This document shows positions 17,253 through 27,323 of a stretch of DNA of 64,000 bases, in pieces. A program made the position numbers and the translations under genes. The stretch spans positions 1,302,001-1,366,000 of the forward strand of contig NZ_CP039393.1 in assembly GCF_004803695.1 (NCBI RefSeq), read 5' to 3'. Each line of letters opens with the position of its first letter. The stretch's first letter is position 1. The notes below the pieces were generated by a model that was not told where the DNA came from, did not search any database, and saw nothing but the letters and a program-made list of their open reading frames with translations. This DNA is from Muribaculum gordoncarteri. Lineage in GTDB: Bacteria; Bacteroidota; Bacteroidia; Bacteroidales; Muribaculaceae.

Positions 17253-17504
17253 ATGGGGCAACACATTAATGATGTAAAACACCGCGATGCCAACCAACTT
17301 TGTGCATATCTCGATCTGCTCTCGGAACGACAGAGGGTTAAATTTGTGACAGAGGTTGTCGAGGCTACCGGTGTCAACCGCAGGACATTCTTCAACTGGA
17401 AGTACATGTGCTGCCGTATTCCTGAGTGGGCGAAGACCGCTATGGGAAAGGTGGCCGGGCAGTCGATATTTCTCGACGAGCTTCCAATAATCAGTGTGAC
17501 ATGA
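17253..17504 (+). CDS. small hypothetical protein with HTH-like segment
   Basis: 83 residues from ATG 17,253 (GTG at 17,247 also possible). The segment LLSERQRVKFVTEVVEATGV and then NRRTFFNWKYMCCRIPEWAK looks like a helix-turn-helix. The stop overlaps the next start (ATGA at 17,501-17,504), so the genes are translationally coupled. Confidence 0.55.
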   Translation: MGQHINDVKHRDANQLCAYLDLLSERQRVKFVTEVVEATGVNRRTFFNWKYMCCRIPEWAKTAMGKVAGQSIFLDELPIISVT

Positions 17505-17704
17505 GAGAATTACCACCGACTTGCAATCCGGCTGGGGTGTATTGTGTGAAAAGAGCCTGTGCGGAACTTGGAATCAGCCGTAAGACCCTCCGTAGATACA
17601 GATTGCTCGGATTGATTAGTCCAATCAATCCCGATAACAAACAAAGACCGAAATATTCCGGGCAGTCAATCATCGACTGCTGGAATCTACATGCCAAATT
17701 ATGA
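17501..17704 (+). CDS. small MerR-like HTH protein
   Basis: 67 residues from ATG 17,501. The core VKRACAELGISRKTLRRYRL followed by LGLISPINPDNKQRPKYSGQ is a MerR-type winged helix: recognition helix, then a wing with R-P-K-Y-S-G-Q-S-I. Its stop overlaps the primase ATG (17,701), again ATGA coupling. Likely part of replication or excision control. Confidence 0.65.
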   Translation: MRELPPTCNPAGVYCVKRACAELGISRKTLRRYRLLGLISPINPDNKQRPKYSGQSIIDCWNLHAKL

Positions 17705-20700
17705 TAAGCGACAAGACTATCCAAAGAGTCCGCGATCTGGACATAGCCGATGTGCTGAAACCTTATGTGAATCTCAGGAGGAGCGGGGCTTCGCTTATCG
17801 GTTCATGTCCGTTTCATACCGATAACAAGCCGTCATTTTCAGTTTCTCCGGTCAAAAAGCTATTTCACTGTTTCAGTTGCCAGCGGGGAGGTGATGCCAT
17901 CAGCTTCATCATGGAAAAGGAGAACCTTACATTCATCGAGGCAGTAAGGAAGATTGCCAATGATAACAATATCCCCATTGAGGAGAGCGAAGCCGCCGGA
18001 ACAGAGGAAGACAGAGCCGATGCCAGGCATCGTGAGTCCATGCTTGCTGCGCTGGATATTATACAGAAATTTTTTGTTGACTCCATCCGTGTTAACATGA
18101 CGGATGAGTCGCGTAAAGCAGTTGAATATCTCAAATTCCGCTGGTCAGAAGATTTTTACAGCATAGCCGGAATCGGTTATGCTCCTAAGAACGAAAGGGG
18201 ATTTATGGAATACTGCCGACGGAAAGCTATTCCGGAGGATATTCTGTTTGAATTGGGTATGTATTCACGCGGCAAGGACGGAAGTATATATGCGACATTC
18301 CGCCAGCGTATAATGATACCCATCCGCAACAGGTGGGGCCGGATCATAGCATATACCGCGAGATACATTGGCGACAAAGTAAATGTTCCAAAATACATCA
18401 ATTCCCCTACATCACTTATATACGAGAAGGGAGAGACATTGTTCGGCATTGACCGGGCTTCCCGTAACCGCCAGTCAGAATATGTTATCATAGTCGAAGG
18501 CGCATCCGACACTCTGCGTATGCAGTCAATCGGATATGATAACACGGTCGCGCCACTCGGCACGGCTATGACCGACAGCCAGTTTGAACAACTGAAGAGA
18601 ATAACCGAATCGGTATGTTTTATCCCGGACTCGGATGTTGCCGACAACAAGCCATACGGCCCGGGCTTCGAGGCTGTGATGGCAAACGGAGTCACGGCAC
18701 TTAAAAAGGGCCTTCATGTGACAGTCAGGGAACTTCCATTCAGCGAAGTACCTATGACTGAACAGGATTTGTCGGAACTATATCCTGACGGTGTCCCGGT
18801 AAACGCACCGCGAATGAAACCCGGCAAGAACGACGCTGACAGCTTTATCCTCATGCCGGAGGATTATTTATCTTTGAAAGAAAAGCATTTCATAGTTTGG
18901 CTTGGCGAAAAACGGTTCTTTCAGGCAGGTTCCATGATGGAGGAAAGAAATGTCGTATCGGAAATAGCCACCCTGCTGCGCTATGTCAGGGATCAGCTTG
19001 TGTTCGACCAGTGCATAGAACAACTGTCAAAGATACACGGCAAAGCCAAACAGTGGCGTGATGCCGTCAACATAGTCAGAAATGAAGCCCGGAAGCAGCA
19101 TGAGAAGCTATCTGCCATGGACGAGCAACAGCGTGATGTGGAGCTGCTGCGTCAGTTCGGGCAGTTTATCCGCGACAACTGCTACTATTCCATCGGTGAT
19201 GAAGAAGATGAACCTGTACGGTTGTCCAACTTCATCATGGAACCGCTGTTCCACATAGCCGATGAAGTCAACGGCACGAGACTTTTCAAACTAAGGAATA
19301 TAGCCAATGAGACCGTTGATATAGAACTTCGTGAATCAGAGATGTGTTCCCTCACCAAGTTCCAGCAGAGGACCGCCTCCCTGGGCTATTTCATGTGGAA
19401 AGCGAAAATAGACAAACTCAACCGTGTAAAGGAATACATATATAAAAAGACCGATACGGCACAGAGGATAAGGAAACTTGGATGGGATAGCCAGAGGGAG
19501 TTCTTCGCTTTTGGTAACGGACTGTATGACGGTGGAGTATTCCGTACTGTGGATAATCTCGGCATTGTCAGGGGCGCCGACGGCAAGGCATACTATATAC
19601 CGGCGACATCGAAGATGTACCGAGATAATGACGAGATATACCAGTTTGAACGACTGATGATACATGAGAACCGCAATGGTATCAAACTGTATGATTTCGC
19701 AGCAATGCTCATAGAGGTGTATGGAGAACAGGCACGGATTGCGATATGCTACCTTCTCGCTACTCTTTTTCGAGACATTATCTACCGTCAGACAAGGCAT
19801 TTCCCGATTCTCAATCTCTTCGGTGAGAAAGGTACCGGCAAGACCTCGCTCGCTACCTGCCTCCAGCCATTCTTTTTGCATGGAATAGATCCGCCCAATA
19901 TGAGCGTGACATCCATTCCGGCGATGAACGACAGGGTTTCGCAGGCAGTCGATACCCTTGTGGTGTTCGACGAGTATAAGAATGACCTCGATGATATAAA
20001 GATTGGCTTCCTCAAAGGACTCTGGGGAGGCGGCGGTCAAACAAAGAAGAACACCAATACGGACGGCATGGCTGCACAGACCATAGTATCCACCGGGGTT
20101 ATTGTCTGCGGTTAGGACAAACCTACCACGGACATGGCACTCTATACCCGTCTGGTATATCTCGCTTTCTCGAAAGTGTCATTCTCGTTTCAGGAGAAGA
20201 AAAAATACGAAGACCTTATATCCACCGCCAATCTCGGACTCACACATCTGACATTACAACTGCTGGATCACCGGGATTTGTTTGCCGACAACTTCAGGGA
20301 AGTATATTCGGCAGTCAAAAAAGAATTTTCATCAAAGCTTTCTGAAGAGAAAATCCATGACCGTATATTCGGCAACTGGGTCATCATACTTGCAGCCTAC
20401 AGGACACTTGAAACAGCCATTGAGTTGCCGTTCAGTTACAGCGAACTGTTTGAGACGGCATTGAAAGGCGTACGCAATCAGAATGAATACGCCAAGGAAA
20501 GCTCCGAGGTGTCTGATTTCTGGAATGCGCTACAAGGGTATCAGACATCAGGCAGATGTATCGAGAAGGCACATTTCAGAATAAAGTATCAGAGAACGTT
20601 CAGAGCCATCAACTCCAAGAACGAGATAGAGTTCAAGGAAGCCCGCCCGATACTGTATCTCAACACGGCTGCCGTGGCGGAACTGTTCCGTGGACGCTCC

Positions 20701-20997
20701 AATAACCCGACATCGAGCCGTTCCAACTGGTCGACGATATTATCATACCTAAAGTCGCATGAATCTTATCTCGGCACCAAGCAGGACAGATTTGTCATTC
20801 TCAATCAGAATGCCGTTCCGGAAGTCATAATGCAGGAGGATAACGGACAGCAGGTACGAAGAGTAAAGTATAATCGCCCCAAGGCATTGTGCTTCGATTA
20901 CCAGATGCTTAAAGATGAATTAAGCCTCGATCTTGAAACCGAGATTATGGACGATGACGAAGATACCTCCGATGACATACCGGAGAACGACACATAA
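17701..20997 (+). pseudogene. primase-helicase (CHC2 zinc, TOPRIM, AAA+) interrupted by an amber codon
   Basis: The first open part is 804 residues. The CHC2 zinc finger is C36-P-F-H39...C57-F-S-C60, a TOPRIM domain follows (IIVEGASDTL near 260; IPDSDVADN near 303), and an AAA+/superfamily 3-like helicase has GEKGTGKTS (near 708) and VVFDEYKN (near 755). TAG at 20,113-20,115 ends it after GVIVCG. The same frame continues at once with DKPTTDMALYTRLVYLAFSK and runs to 20,997, total 1,098 codons plus stop. Related helicases read G-Q-x-x-P-T-x-D-x-A-L at this point, so CAG to TAG is the likely change. The protein would replicate the element. It is broken unless amber is suppressed. Confidence 0.82.
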
Positions 20998-21018
20998 GAT
21001 ACCCACTCACAGAAAATA

Positions 21019-21048
21019 GAAAAGGAGCCTGTAAATGGCCTCCTTTTC
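21019..21048 (+). terminator. terminator after the primase-helicase
   Basis: GAAAAGGAG-CC and GG-CCTCCTTTTC arms around a 7-nt loop, ending in T-rich sequence, 22 bp past the stop at 20,997. Confidence 0.7.
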
Positions 21049-21124
21049 TATATTGAATATCCGGGCTTGGCAGTCCGATGAACTACAAGGGCATTACAGC
21101 GGCCGACTCCGGTAATGCAAGGCT

Positions 21125-21168
21125 TTCGGGAAAAATACCGGAGCGAAGCGAGGATGATTTTTCCCGAA
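21125..21168. other. 12-bp stem inverted repeat in non-coding region
   Basis: TTCGGGAAAAAT (21,125-21,136) and ATTTTTCCCGAA (21,157-21,168) enclose a 20-nt loop containing GGAGCGAAGCGAGG. It sits in the 20,998-21,419 gap between replication gene and cargo. Sequence of this type is common around mobilisation or replication origins of Bacteroides elements, but I see no relaxase. The gap holds no other supported feature. Confidence 0.4.
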
Positions 21169-21419
21169 ACCGCAAGGCCCGGCCTTGCAGTCCGAAAGAG
21201 GCGGACGCTAATTTTGCCCGGTAGTTTCTTCGGGTCTGTCAGCCAGACTATTCCTCTCGACCCTGTTTCATGCAGTCATTTTTCAATGAGGTTCTACTAA
21301 TATCAAGTTTTGTTGTATGCTTTGTTTCAAATATAATTCAATCCTCATTATTAATTATGAACCATACAGCGGATACAGGTGTTGAAATTGAATAGTAAAT
21401 ATATGTAATATTACAGTTT

Positions 21420-21770
21420 ATGACACAATATCAATTAAAACGGGCTTACGAACCCGCTTCTCCGGAAGACGGCTTCAGGGTATATATAGACAGACTTTGG
21501 CCGAGAGGTCTCTCTCACGAGACTTTCCATTATGATTTGTGGGATAAGGATATCGCGCCGTCCACAGAACTCCGCGAATGGCTTCATGCGGATCCCGATA
21601 ACCGATGGTCTGAATTTGAGACTCGATATTCCAAAGAACTGGAGACCAGCCCTTCGTTTGTGGCATTGCGACATCTTCTTGCACAGAAATCTGTAGTGAC
21701 ATTACTTTATTCGTCTCATGATGAACGACATAACAATGCCATTGTGGTTTACAACTTATTGACAAAATAA
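21420..21770 (+). CDS. DUF488 family protein (YeaO-like)
   Basis: 116 residues with the family hallmarks [14 protein letters not shown] near residues 21-34, [20 protein letters not shown] and a C-terminal [17 protein letters not shown]. Full length for the YeaO group. No proven activity; the genes are often found near redox or nitrogen-oxide stress functions. It precedes hcp by 22 bp and is probably cotranscribed with it. Confidence 0.88.
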   Translation: MTQYQLKRAYEPASPEDGFRVYIDRLWPRGLSHETFHYDLWDKDIAPSTELREWLHADPDNRWSEFETRYSKELETSPSFVALRHLLAQKSVVTLLYSSHDERHNNAIVVYNLLTK

Positions 21771-21792
21771 TCTCTTAACATATCCTCCACTT

Positions 21793-23463
21793 ATGAAAAT
21801 GTTCTGTTACCAGTGCCAGGAGACCGCACGCGGCAAAGGCTGCGAGATACAAGGTGTATGCGGAAAGAAACCAGAAACGTCTGCAAGAATGGATCAGCTG
21901 CTTTACATCGCCCGTGGTATGGCCATCGTAAACCGACAGTTGCGAGAGAAAGGCGCATCAAGCAAGGATGCATCCCGGTTCATCGTCGACGCACTGTTCA
22001 CCACCATTACCAACGCGAACTTCAACAATGATATGCTCGACGGCTATATCTCAAAAGCCCTCGACCTGAAAAACGAACTCGAAGGAGAGTCGAAAAAGCG
22101 CGGCATGGAGCCTCCTTTCATGCCTGAGGTGTCGTATCATATCCCAAAGGAGGAATATGGCGTACATGAGGTAATCGAACACAGCGGCACTCTTGAAGAA
22201 GAAATCACAAGTGTGCTCCATGACAAGAACCCGAATATAAGAGGTCTCAAGCAGCTTGCCATGTACGGCTGCAAGGGTATGGCAGCCTATGCCCGCCACG
22301 CCTGTAACCTCGGTTATGAGGACGAAGACATATATGTCGTGATAGAGAACGCCCTTGCCGAGATAAGCCGTCCTGACATAAGCGTGGATGAGCTGTTTTC
22401 GCTCGTGCTCAATGTGGGTGACGGGGGTGTCAAGGCTATGGCTCTGCTTGACAAGGCAAACACATCGACCTACGGCAATCCAGAAATCACAAAGGTAAAC
22501 ATCGGAGTAAGGAACCGTCCGGGCATACTCGTGAGCGGTCACGACCTCAAGGATCTTGAGGAACTGCTCGAACAGTCAGCAGGCAAAGGGGTTGACATCT
22601 ACACCCACTCGGAGATGCTCCCTGCCCAGAGCTATCCTTTCTTCAAGAAATTCCCCCACTTTGCAGGTAACTACGGCAACGCATGGTGGCGGCAGATTGA
22701 CGAGTTCGAGACATTCAACGGCATGTTCCTCTTCACCTCCAACTGCATCGTGCCCCCGCGTCCGAAAACCACCTACATGGACCGCGTCTACACGACCGGT
22801 GTCGTCGGAATGCCCGGCACACATTTTATCCCAGAGGGGAAGGACGGCAAAAAGGATTTTTCTGAAATCATAGAGCGGGCGCAGACATGCCAGCCGCCGA
22901 CAGAGATAGAGCGCGGTGAGATTGTCGCCGGATTCGCCCATAACCAGGTGCTTGCTTTGGCGCCTAAGATTATCGACCTCATCAAAAGCGGTAAAATCCG
23001 CAAGTTTGTGGTCATGGCAGGCTGTGACGGCAGAATGCCCTCTCGCAAATACTATACGGAATTTGCGGAAAGGCTTCCTAAAGACTGCGTGATTCTCACC
23101 GCAGGCTGTGCCAAATACCGCTACAACAAGCTTCCGCTCGGTGATATCGAGGGTGTTCCGCGCGTGCTCGATGCCGGACAGTGTAACGACTCCTATTCGC
23201 TCGTCGTGATTGCCAATGCTCTCAAGGACGCTTTCGACCTGGAGAGTGTCAACGATCTGCCGATTGTCTACAACATCGCATGGTATGAGCAGAAGGCGGT
23301 GATTGTGCTTCTGGCCCTGTTGAGCCTCGGAGTGAAGAATATCCACACCGGCCCGACGCTGCCGGCGTTTTTCACCCCCGAAATTCTGAAAGTGCTTCAG
23401 GAGAAGTTCAATATAGGTACCATCGCCACCGTTGACGAAGATTTGGCTACCCTTATCGGTTGA
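21793..23463 (+). CDS. hcp: hybrid-cluster protein (hydroxylamine reductase / NO reductase)
   Basis: 556 residues. The N-terminal cluster ligands are C5-x2-C8-x8-C17-x5-C23, the spacing of anaerobe-type Hcp. The hybrid cluster ligands appear later: ECNxxx-type His/Glu and Cys residues in [25 protein letters not shown] and AGCAKY, then GQCNDSY. Hcp reduces hydroxylamine in vitro and NO in vivo and takes part in S-nitrosation. No partner Hcr is nearby. It lies in the mobile element, between DUF488 and two membrane proteins. Confidence 0.95.
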   Translation: MKMFCYQCQETARGKGCEIQGVCGKKPETSARMDQLLYIARGMAIVNRQLREKGASSKDASRFIVDALFTTITNANFNNDMLDGYISKALDLKNELEGESKKRGMEPPFMPEVSYHIPKEEYGVHEVIEHSGTLEEEITSVLHDKNPNIRGLKQLAMYGCKGMAAYARHACNLGYEDEDIYVVIENALAEISRPDISVDELFSLVLNVGDGGVKAMALLDKANTSTYGNPEITKVNIGVRNRPGILVSGHDLKDLEELLEQSAGKGVDIYTHSEMLPAQSYPFFKKFPHFAGNYGNAWWRQIDEFETFNGMFLFTSNCIVPPRPKTTYMDRVYTTGVVGMPGTHFIPEGKDGKKDFSEIIERAQTCQPPTEIERGEIVAGFAHNQVLALAPKIIDLIKSGKIRKFVVMAGCDGRMPSRKYYTEFAERLPKDCVILTAGCAKYRYNKLPLGDIEGVPRVLDAGQCNDSYSLVVIANALKDAFDLESVNDLPIVYNIAWYEQKAVIVLLALLSLGVKNIHTGPTLPAFFTPEILKVLQEKFNIGTIATVDEDLATLIG

Positions 23464-23468
23464 AAGAA

Positions 23469-23891
23469 ATGGACGGTCAGAATGTGAATCGATTTATCCA
23501 TAAATATGTGATAGCGGCGGCGCACGCCATCCTTTGGCTGGCAGCGCTGTCTCTTGCCGCATATTTCCATCTTGACCACGGATATTCGGCTGCCGAGGCG
23601 CTTCTCGGCTCCACGCTCATGGCATATTGTGCATATGTCTGTGAGTCCGGACTGTGCACATGGCGCGTGGCGGCCGCTGCCGGTGATGTTAGGATTGATT
23701 TCAGGAAGGCCGGATTGTGGGGATGGATTATCGTGAACATAGCGGTAGCAATAACCCTGTCATTGCTTTTTCTGAAATACCCCGAATGGTGGATATTGCT
23801 CCTCATCATACTTAACGCCGGATGGCAGAAATATATGAACGGGCGAATACCCCCGCGTTTGCAGGAAACCTTCCAGTCTGTAAAGCTATGA
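23469..23891 (+). CDS. integral membrane protein, four segments
   Basis: 140 residues from ATG 23,469; a TTG at 23,460 overlaps the hcp stop. Hydrophobic segments are near residues 12-32, 38-60, 80-100 and 102-118. The conserved-looking loop is AYCAYVCESGLCTWRV, with two cysteines. No family recognised. Its place directly behind hcp suggests a membrane partner in the same stress response (inference). The stop overlaps the next ATG (ATGA). Confidence 0.6.
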   Translation: MDGQNVNRFIHKYVIAAAHAILWLAALSLAAYFHLDHGYSAAEALLGSTLMAYCAYVCESGLCTWRVAAAAGDVRIDFRKAGLWGWIIVNIAVAITLSLLFLKYPEWWILLLIILNAGWQKYMNGRIPPRLQETFQSVKL

Positions 23892-24007
23892 AAATATCAT
23901 CCGAACTGTTCCTCTGCCTCGGGCTTGTCTTTGCCGCTTTATATTTTCTGATATTCGGTATCGGCTTTGTCATCACTATGAAGATTCGCAAAAAAAGAAA
24001 CCTCTAA
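23888..24007 (+). CDS. 39-residue single-pass membrane peptide
   Basis: MKISSELFLCLGLVFAALYF then a hydrophobic run and a basic tail KIRKKRNL, giving an inside C-terminus by the positive-inside rule. The ATG overlaps the preceding stop, so it is almost certainly translated with it. Short for routine gene callers. Confidence 0.6.
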   Translation: MKISSELFLCLGLVFAALYFLIFGIGFVITMKIRKKRNL

Positions 24008-24020
24008 ATAAATTTACGAC

Positions 24021-24320
24021 ATGTTCAGATTAAAAGACAGAATTCCATACGCTGACGGCTCCATAGCGAAGGAGATTGTCATGCAGAACCATAGCGGGCT
24101 TTCGCTCCTTATGGCAGTTGACAAGGGACTTGAGATTCCCACACATACGGCTAATGCCGACGTGCTCGTCCAGGTAATAGATGGGAGCATGGAGTTCAAC
24201 ATTGAGGATAAAGTACTTGAGTTGAAAGAGGGTGATGCGCTCACTATGACACCGGGTGTGAAACATTCCTTAAAGGCTACGGAACGGTTCAAGGTTCTTG
24301 TCACAAAGCTCAACGCATGA
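24021..24320 (+). CDS. cupin domain protein
   Basis: 99 residues forming a single small cupin barrel. Pattern: IPTHTANADVLVQVIDGSME (motif 1 with H and E-like metal ligands) and LKEGDALTMTPGVKHSLKA (motif 2 with the second His). It has no fused domain. Small cupins of this type accompany hcp and other redox genes in anaerobes; the ligand is unknown. A terminator follows. Confidence 0.82.
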   Translation: MFRLKDRIPYADGSIAKEIVMQNHSGLSLLMAVDKGLEIPTHTANADVLVQVIDGSMEFNIEDKVLELKEGDALTMTPGVKHSLKATERFKVLVTKLNA

Positions 24321-24342
24321 GCACGGCATCGTTCGGTCTTCA

Positions 24343-24380
24343 GGCATCCTGAGGGTATGGATTCCCCGGATGCCTTTTCT
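24343..24380 (+). terminator. terminator of the hcp-cupin run
   Basis: GGCATCC (24,343-24,349) and GGATGCC (24,368-24,374) form the stem, followed by TTTTCTTTTT. The next gap to 24,826 is AT-rich and contains several TTGAC/GTCAA motifs, including GTCAACGTTGAC, but no gene that I can support. Confidence 0.8.
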
Positions 24381-24661
24381 TTTTGAAACATCTATATTCG
24401 GAATATCAGACACATATGTTTCGGGATAGTCAACGTTGAAAAGTCATAATGTGCTACATAATAGACAATTGTCCTATAAAGTATGCGTTGACAAAGGTTG
24501 ACAAAAGTAGTCATTTTGAAAATCCATCGAAAAATTATAGTCAATGGTTGACACTTTTCACTCTATATATTTATATTCTTTTGTTAGAGAAAAATAGATA
24601 AGATATAGTAATAAAGGGAGTTACAGGCAGTGACTGACAATGTTCAGTGGAGCCTTAGTCA

Positions 24662-24675
24662 GTGTCAACGTTGAC
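24662..24675. promoter_or_regulatory. palindromic GTCAACGTTGAC motif, candidate operator
   Basis: A perfect 12-bp palindrome lies in the gap between the cupin gene and the HTH gene. Related TTGACA-bearing half sites recur at about 24,437, 24,488-24,500 and 24,547. A regulator binding here is inferred only. Confidence 0.3.
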
Positions 24676-24826
24676 TATACCCAAATATACCGGTTCCACA
24701 ATCTCCGGACAGTTATTCTCTTCCCGACAGCATGGATTAGGCAGGAGGTAAACCATTATCCCCACAAGTAAACCAAATGCCTCTTAATGCCCCAAACCGC
24801 AGATTGTGAGGCACATAAATAAGCAG

Positions 24827-24834
24827 TAACTTTG
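24827..24834 (+). promoter_or_regulatory. -7 box of the 24,870 HTH gene
   Basis: TAACTTTG, 36 bp before the ATG at 24,870. Confidence 0.55.
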
Positions 24835-24869
24835 CAGTACCGAACCAATCTTCATCACATCATGTACTT

Positions 24870-25115
24870 ATGGATTGCCGAAAACACACAGTTGAGATTG
24901 TATCGGAACAACTCTACACCGTAGCGTATGCCTCCAGATACCTCGGTGTCCACCGATGCACAATCTACGATTACATCAAGCATCCGGAGCGACCATTGAG
25001 GTTCTTCCATTCCCCGGATGAGAGAAGGCTACTGTTCAGAGGAGCAGACCTGATAGCCTACAAAGAAGCGGGCCTTCCGAAGAAGGGTAGAAAACGTAAG
25101 ACTGGAAAACAGTAA
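24870..25115 (+). CDS. excisionase/HTH_17-like DNA-binding protein
   Basis: 81 residues. TVAYASRYLGVHRCTIYDYI followed by a P-LRFFHSPDERRLLFRGADL wing is the HTH_17/excisionase pattern (helix-turn-helix, then a beta wing with R-R-x-L-F). The basic tail KKGRKRKTGKQ fits DNA binding. Such genes give excisionase or primary regulators in Bacteroides elements. It is alone on the plus strand opposite five minus-strand genes. Confidence 0.72.
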   Translation: MDCRKHTVEIVSEQLYTVAYASRYLGVHRCTIYDYIKHPERPLRFFHSPDERRLLFRGADLIAYKEAGLPKKGRKRKTGKQ

Positions 25116-25131
25116 CGACCTTTATCTATCT

Positions 25132-25512
25132 TCAGTTCCAGCGGTACCACGGAAAGTTGAGAAGTTTATCGCCTTGCTCTGCGATTTCGGAAAGGTCTAA
25201 GGCGAGAAGCCAAGCACGGGTGCGGATGTCATCCATGTCTGTCACTGCTTGAAAATACCGCGACGGGGATAAGTCACCGGATATTTCAAGCCACTCGCCG
25301 GCATAACGCTCGGGGTCGAGCACATCGACAAAGAAGATGATCTCGTCTACGAGTGTGCCGACAAGTCCATCGGTAAGCTCGGCGGTGAAGCTGAACTGCA
25401 AGCCGCCGAGCGTCTGCCGATGAAAATCGCAGAAGAAGCCGCCCTCACTATCAGTTATCGAGACCTGCCAGCCATTCTTGACTGCTATCTTAATTATATC
25501 ACTATGTAACAT
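25132..25512 (-). CDS. hypothetical element protein, paralogue of the next gene
   Basis: 126 residues. I do not recognise a named family. A core of LQFSFTAELTDGLVGTLVDE and later DPERYAGEWLEISG is shared in layout with the 25,619 product (DFSFNATMKCANINSLIEDI and a later TYIWLDQSG), so the two are likely distant paralogues. Last gene of a minus-strand run typical of Bacteroidales conjugative element accessory blocks. Confidence 0.6.
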   Translation of the reverse strand: MLHSDIIKIAVKNGWQVSITDSEGGFFCDFHRQTLGGLQFSFTAELTDGLVGTLVDEIIFFVDVLDPERYAGEWLEISGDLSPSRYFQAVTDMDDIRTRAWLLALDLSEIAEQGDKLLNFPWYRWN

Positions 25513-25618
25513 GCCTACTTACTCGTTTTTCATAAATTAATTGGGTACAATTCCGCGCACTCAGACCTGCCATGTCCGTGATGGATATGGCAGGTCGCTT
25601 TGTGGACTTAAAGGGCAA

Positions 25619-25996
25619 TCAGTATTCTTCGGGAACCTCCATTTCCTTTATAGCGTCCAAAAGTTCCCCTATCATCTTCTCGGTGGCTTCCATATCTTCA
25701 AGCACGGATCTCATTCTGTAAGGAGCGCCGTTTCTGCCATGTCCCGACTGGTCAAGCCAGATATATGTCTCGGAGTCAACATCAAATCCCTCATAGTAAT
25801 TGTCGATGTCCTCGATAAGAGAGTTGATGTTGGCGCATTTCATTGTGGCGTTGAAAGAAAAGTCACGTCCGGCAGGGCTGTACTTGCCAAACTCAAACTC
25901 ACTTTTCTGCTCCTTGTAGATGATGCCCGCTTCCACGTGCCAGCCTTTGGCTTCGGCACATGCAACCACCGCATCGGTCAAATCGTCGATATACAT
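25619..25996 (-). CDS. hypothetical element protein, paralogue of the previous gene
   Basis: 125 residues, acidic, with a layout like the 25,132 product: a beta-rich N-terminus, SFNATMKCANINSLIEDIDN, then a helix-rich C-terminus ending EMEVPEEY. No known family. Separated from the 25,512 gene by 106 bp of non-coding sequence. Confidence 0.55.
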   Translation of the reverse strand: MYIDDLTDAVVACAEAKGWHVEAGIIYKEQKSEFEFGKYSPAGRDFSFNATMKCANINSLIEDIDNYYEGFDVDSETYIWLDQSGHGRNGAPYRMRSVLEDMEATEKMIGELLDAIKEMEVPEEY

Positions 25997-26051
25997 AGTC
26001 TATAGGTATTTATGTCAGCCATGGTGGAGAATGCCACGGCTGACAGATTGA

Positions 26052-26414
26052 TTAATCCTCGAACCTTGCGAGGAACTTCTGCAAGCGGTCATCGCGTAGG
26101 TTCTTCAATGCGGTCGGCTTGAAGTCGGTCTGCTGGCGCACTTGGAGTTTGCCGTAGCCTTGTGCTGTCAGGTCGAGTTCTACACAGGAGAGTTCTTTCA
26201 GCGACACATAGCCGTATTCATCATCAAGCAAGCCTATGACTATGCCGAACAAGATAGTGTCATCGCCCTCCCTTTCGCCCTCAAGTATAAACCATCGGGC
26301 GGAGCCTATTGCGAATATTGCACGGCATATCGCTTCCTTTCCCTTGCCGTCCTGGGAGTACAGGGGGAAGCCGTTTAAGGCTTCCTCCAATTGGGGTGTC
26401 TGTAATCTGCACAT
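26052..26414 (-). CDS. DUF2958-like protein
   Basis: 120 residues. ARWFILEGEREGDDTILFGI and VIGLLDDEYGYVSLKELSCV match the DUF2958 pattern (aromatic strand, then F-G-x-V-x-G-x-D-x-x-G-Y-x-S-L-x-E-L). This family is found on plasmids and integrative elements and has no established function. It lies between two unknown genes of the same run. Confidence 0.65.
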   Translation of the reverse strand: MCRLQTPQLEEALNGFPLYSQDGKGKEAICRAIFAIGSARWFILEGEREGDDTILFGIVIGLLDDEYGYVSLKELSCVELDLTAQGYGKLQVRQQTDFKPTALKNLRDDRLQKFLARFED

Positions 26415-26425
26415 ATTATGATGCT

Positions 26426-26743
26426 TTAGTCAAATTGGAGCGTTGCGAAATCGGGGTCGAATATTAAGGCGGTCTCAATGAGGTGGCCGTATGCCTCGGC
26501 GGCGATACGTGAGGCCCACTCGTTGCGGTCATCATAAAGCCCCCTGCGGTAGTTGTGGGCCAGAGCCTTCATGTAGCCCATGAAGACCTTGAAAGCCTGC
26601 TGCTGGAGGTAGCGGTGCATGGTGGTCATTGCCATGCCGGTCTTTTCGGCGCTGCTCATCTTGCCGTTCACGAAGTTCTCGAACTCGTGGACGAAAGCCT
26701 TGTCTCCCTCGGCTATCTTCATGAAATCAATGTCTGTATTCAT
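26426..26743 (-). CDS. hypothetical helical element protein
   Basis: 105 residues, mostly helical. The middle, MAMTTMHRYLQQQAFKVFMG and YMKALAHNYRRGLYDDRNEW, suggests a helical bundle. No family recognised. 11 bp upstream of the DUF2958-like gene, so cotranscribed. Confidence 0.55.
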   Translation of the reverse strand: MNTDIDFMKIAEGDKAFVHEFENFVNGKMSSAEKTGMAMTTMHRYLQQQAFKVFMGYMKALAHNYRRGLYDDRNEWASRIAAEAYGHLIETALIFDPDFATLQFD

Positions 26744-26754
26744 ATCGGTTGGGG

Positions 26755-26949
26755 TTAGATTGTTGCCTGATTGTAGATTTGTGGTTCGGGCGACACATTA
26801 TAGATATAGTCACCACAACGTACCAAAAGGCAGTCCGCTCCATAATAGAGCTTCTTCATGCCTCGGACACTTCCTGTCTTGTGGAAGTTCGGGAAGCGGT
26901 TGATGCCTACGCGCTGGCCCTCCTCGATGGTCATTTTCTTTACTCTCAT
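26755..26949 (-). CDS. small hypothetical element protein
   Basis: 64 residues from ATG 26,949. The open frame reaches 27,213, but the upstream part is not protein-like. MTIEEGQRVGINRFPNFHKT and VRGMKKLYYGADCLLVRCGD resemble small accessory proteins of Bacteroides conjugative transposons. First gene of the minus-strand run. The 26,950-27,298 gap upstream is GC-rich and holds no gene that I can support. Confidence 0.5.
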   Translation of the reverse strand: MRVKKMTIEEGQRVGINRFPNFHKTGSVRGMKKLYYGADCLLVRCGDYIYNVSPEPQIYNQATI

Positions 26950-27298
26950 ATAGTTCCTTATTATTTGTGAGTTCCTAAATGTCGATCCTTTTTCCTTTTG
27001 TGAAGCTCCTATGAGCTTCCCGGTCGGGAGAACCGTTTTTCGTGCAAGTGACCACTGCGGACACGAGGGAGTATAAGGCAAGGGTGTAGGCGAGACTGTG
27101 ACCGGGATACCCATTTTTTGAGGCACGATAAAAATGCGGAGGCTCACGGGTGCAGTCACCGCCGGAAAGCACGGCGACTCTTGCCGTTGCTCCCGTCCGC
27201 AGTAACTTTGCACCGAAAAAACTCTCCGACCGGAAGCGCAAAGGGACTATAGCCAAAATAAAATTTGACAGAAAGTCTTATTATTGAAAGATTTTCAT

Positions 27299-27306
27299 TA
27301 ATTTTG
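27299..27306 (+). promoter_or_regulatory. -7 box of the XRE/AlbA_2 pair
   Basis: TAATTTTG lies 18 bp before the ATG at 27,324. The GTG at 27,306 is inside the box and is therefore not the start. Confidence 0.55.
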
Positions 27307-27323
27307 TGGAAAACAATCCCGCT

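Noticed and set aside
21115-21300. 61-residue plus-strand frame in the 21.1-kb gap
   Set aside because: It covers the inverted repeat, has no family pattern and no promoter or coupling with neighbours.
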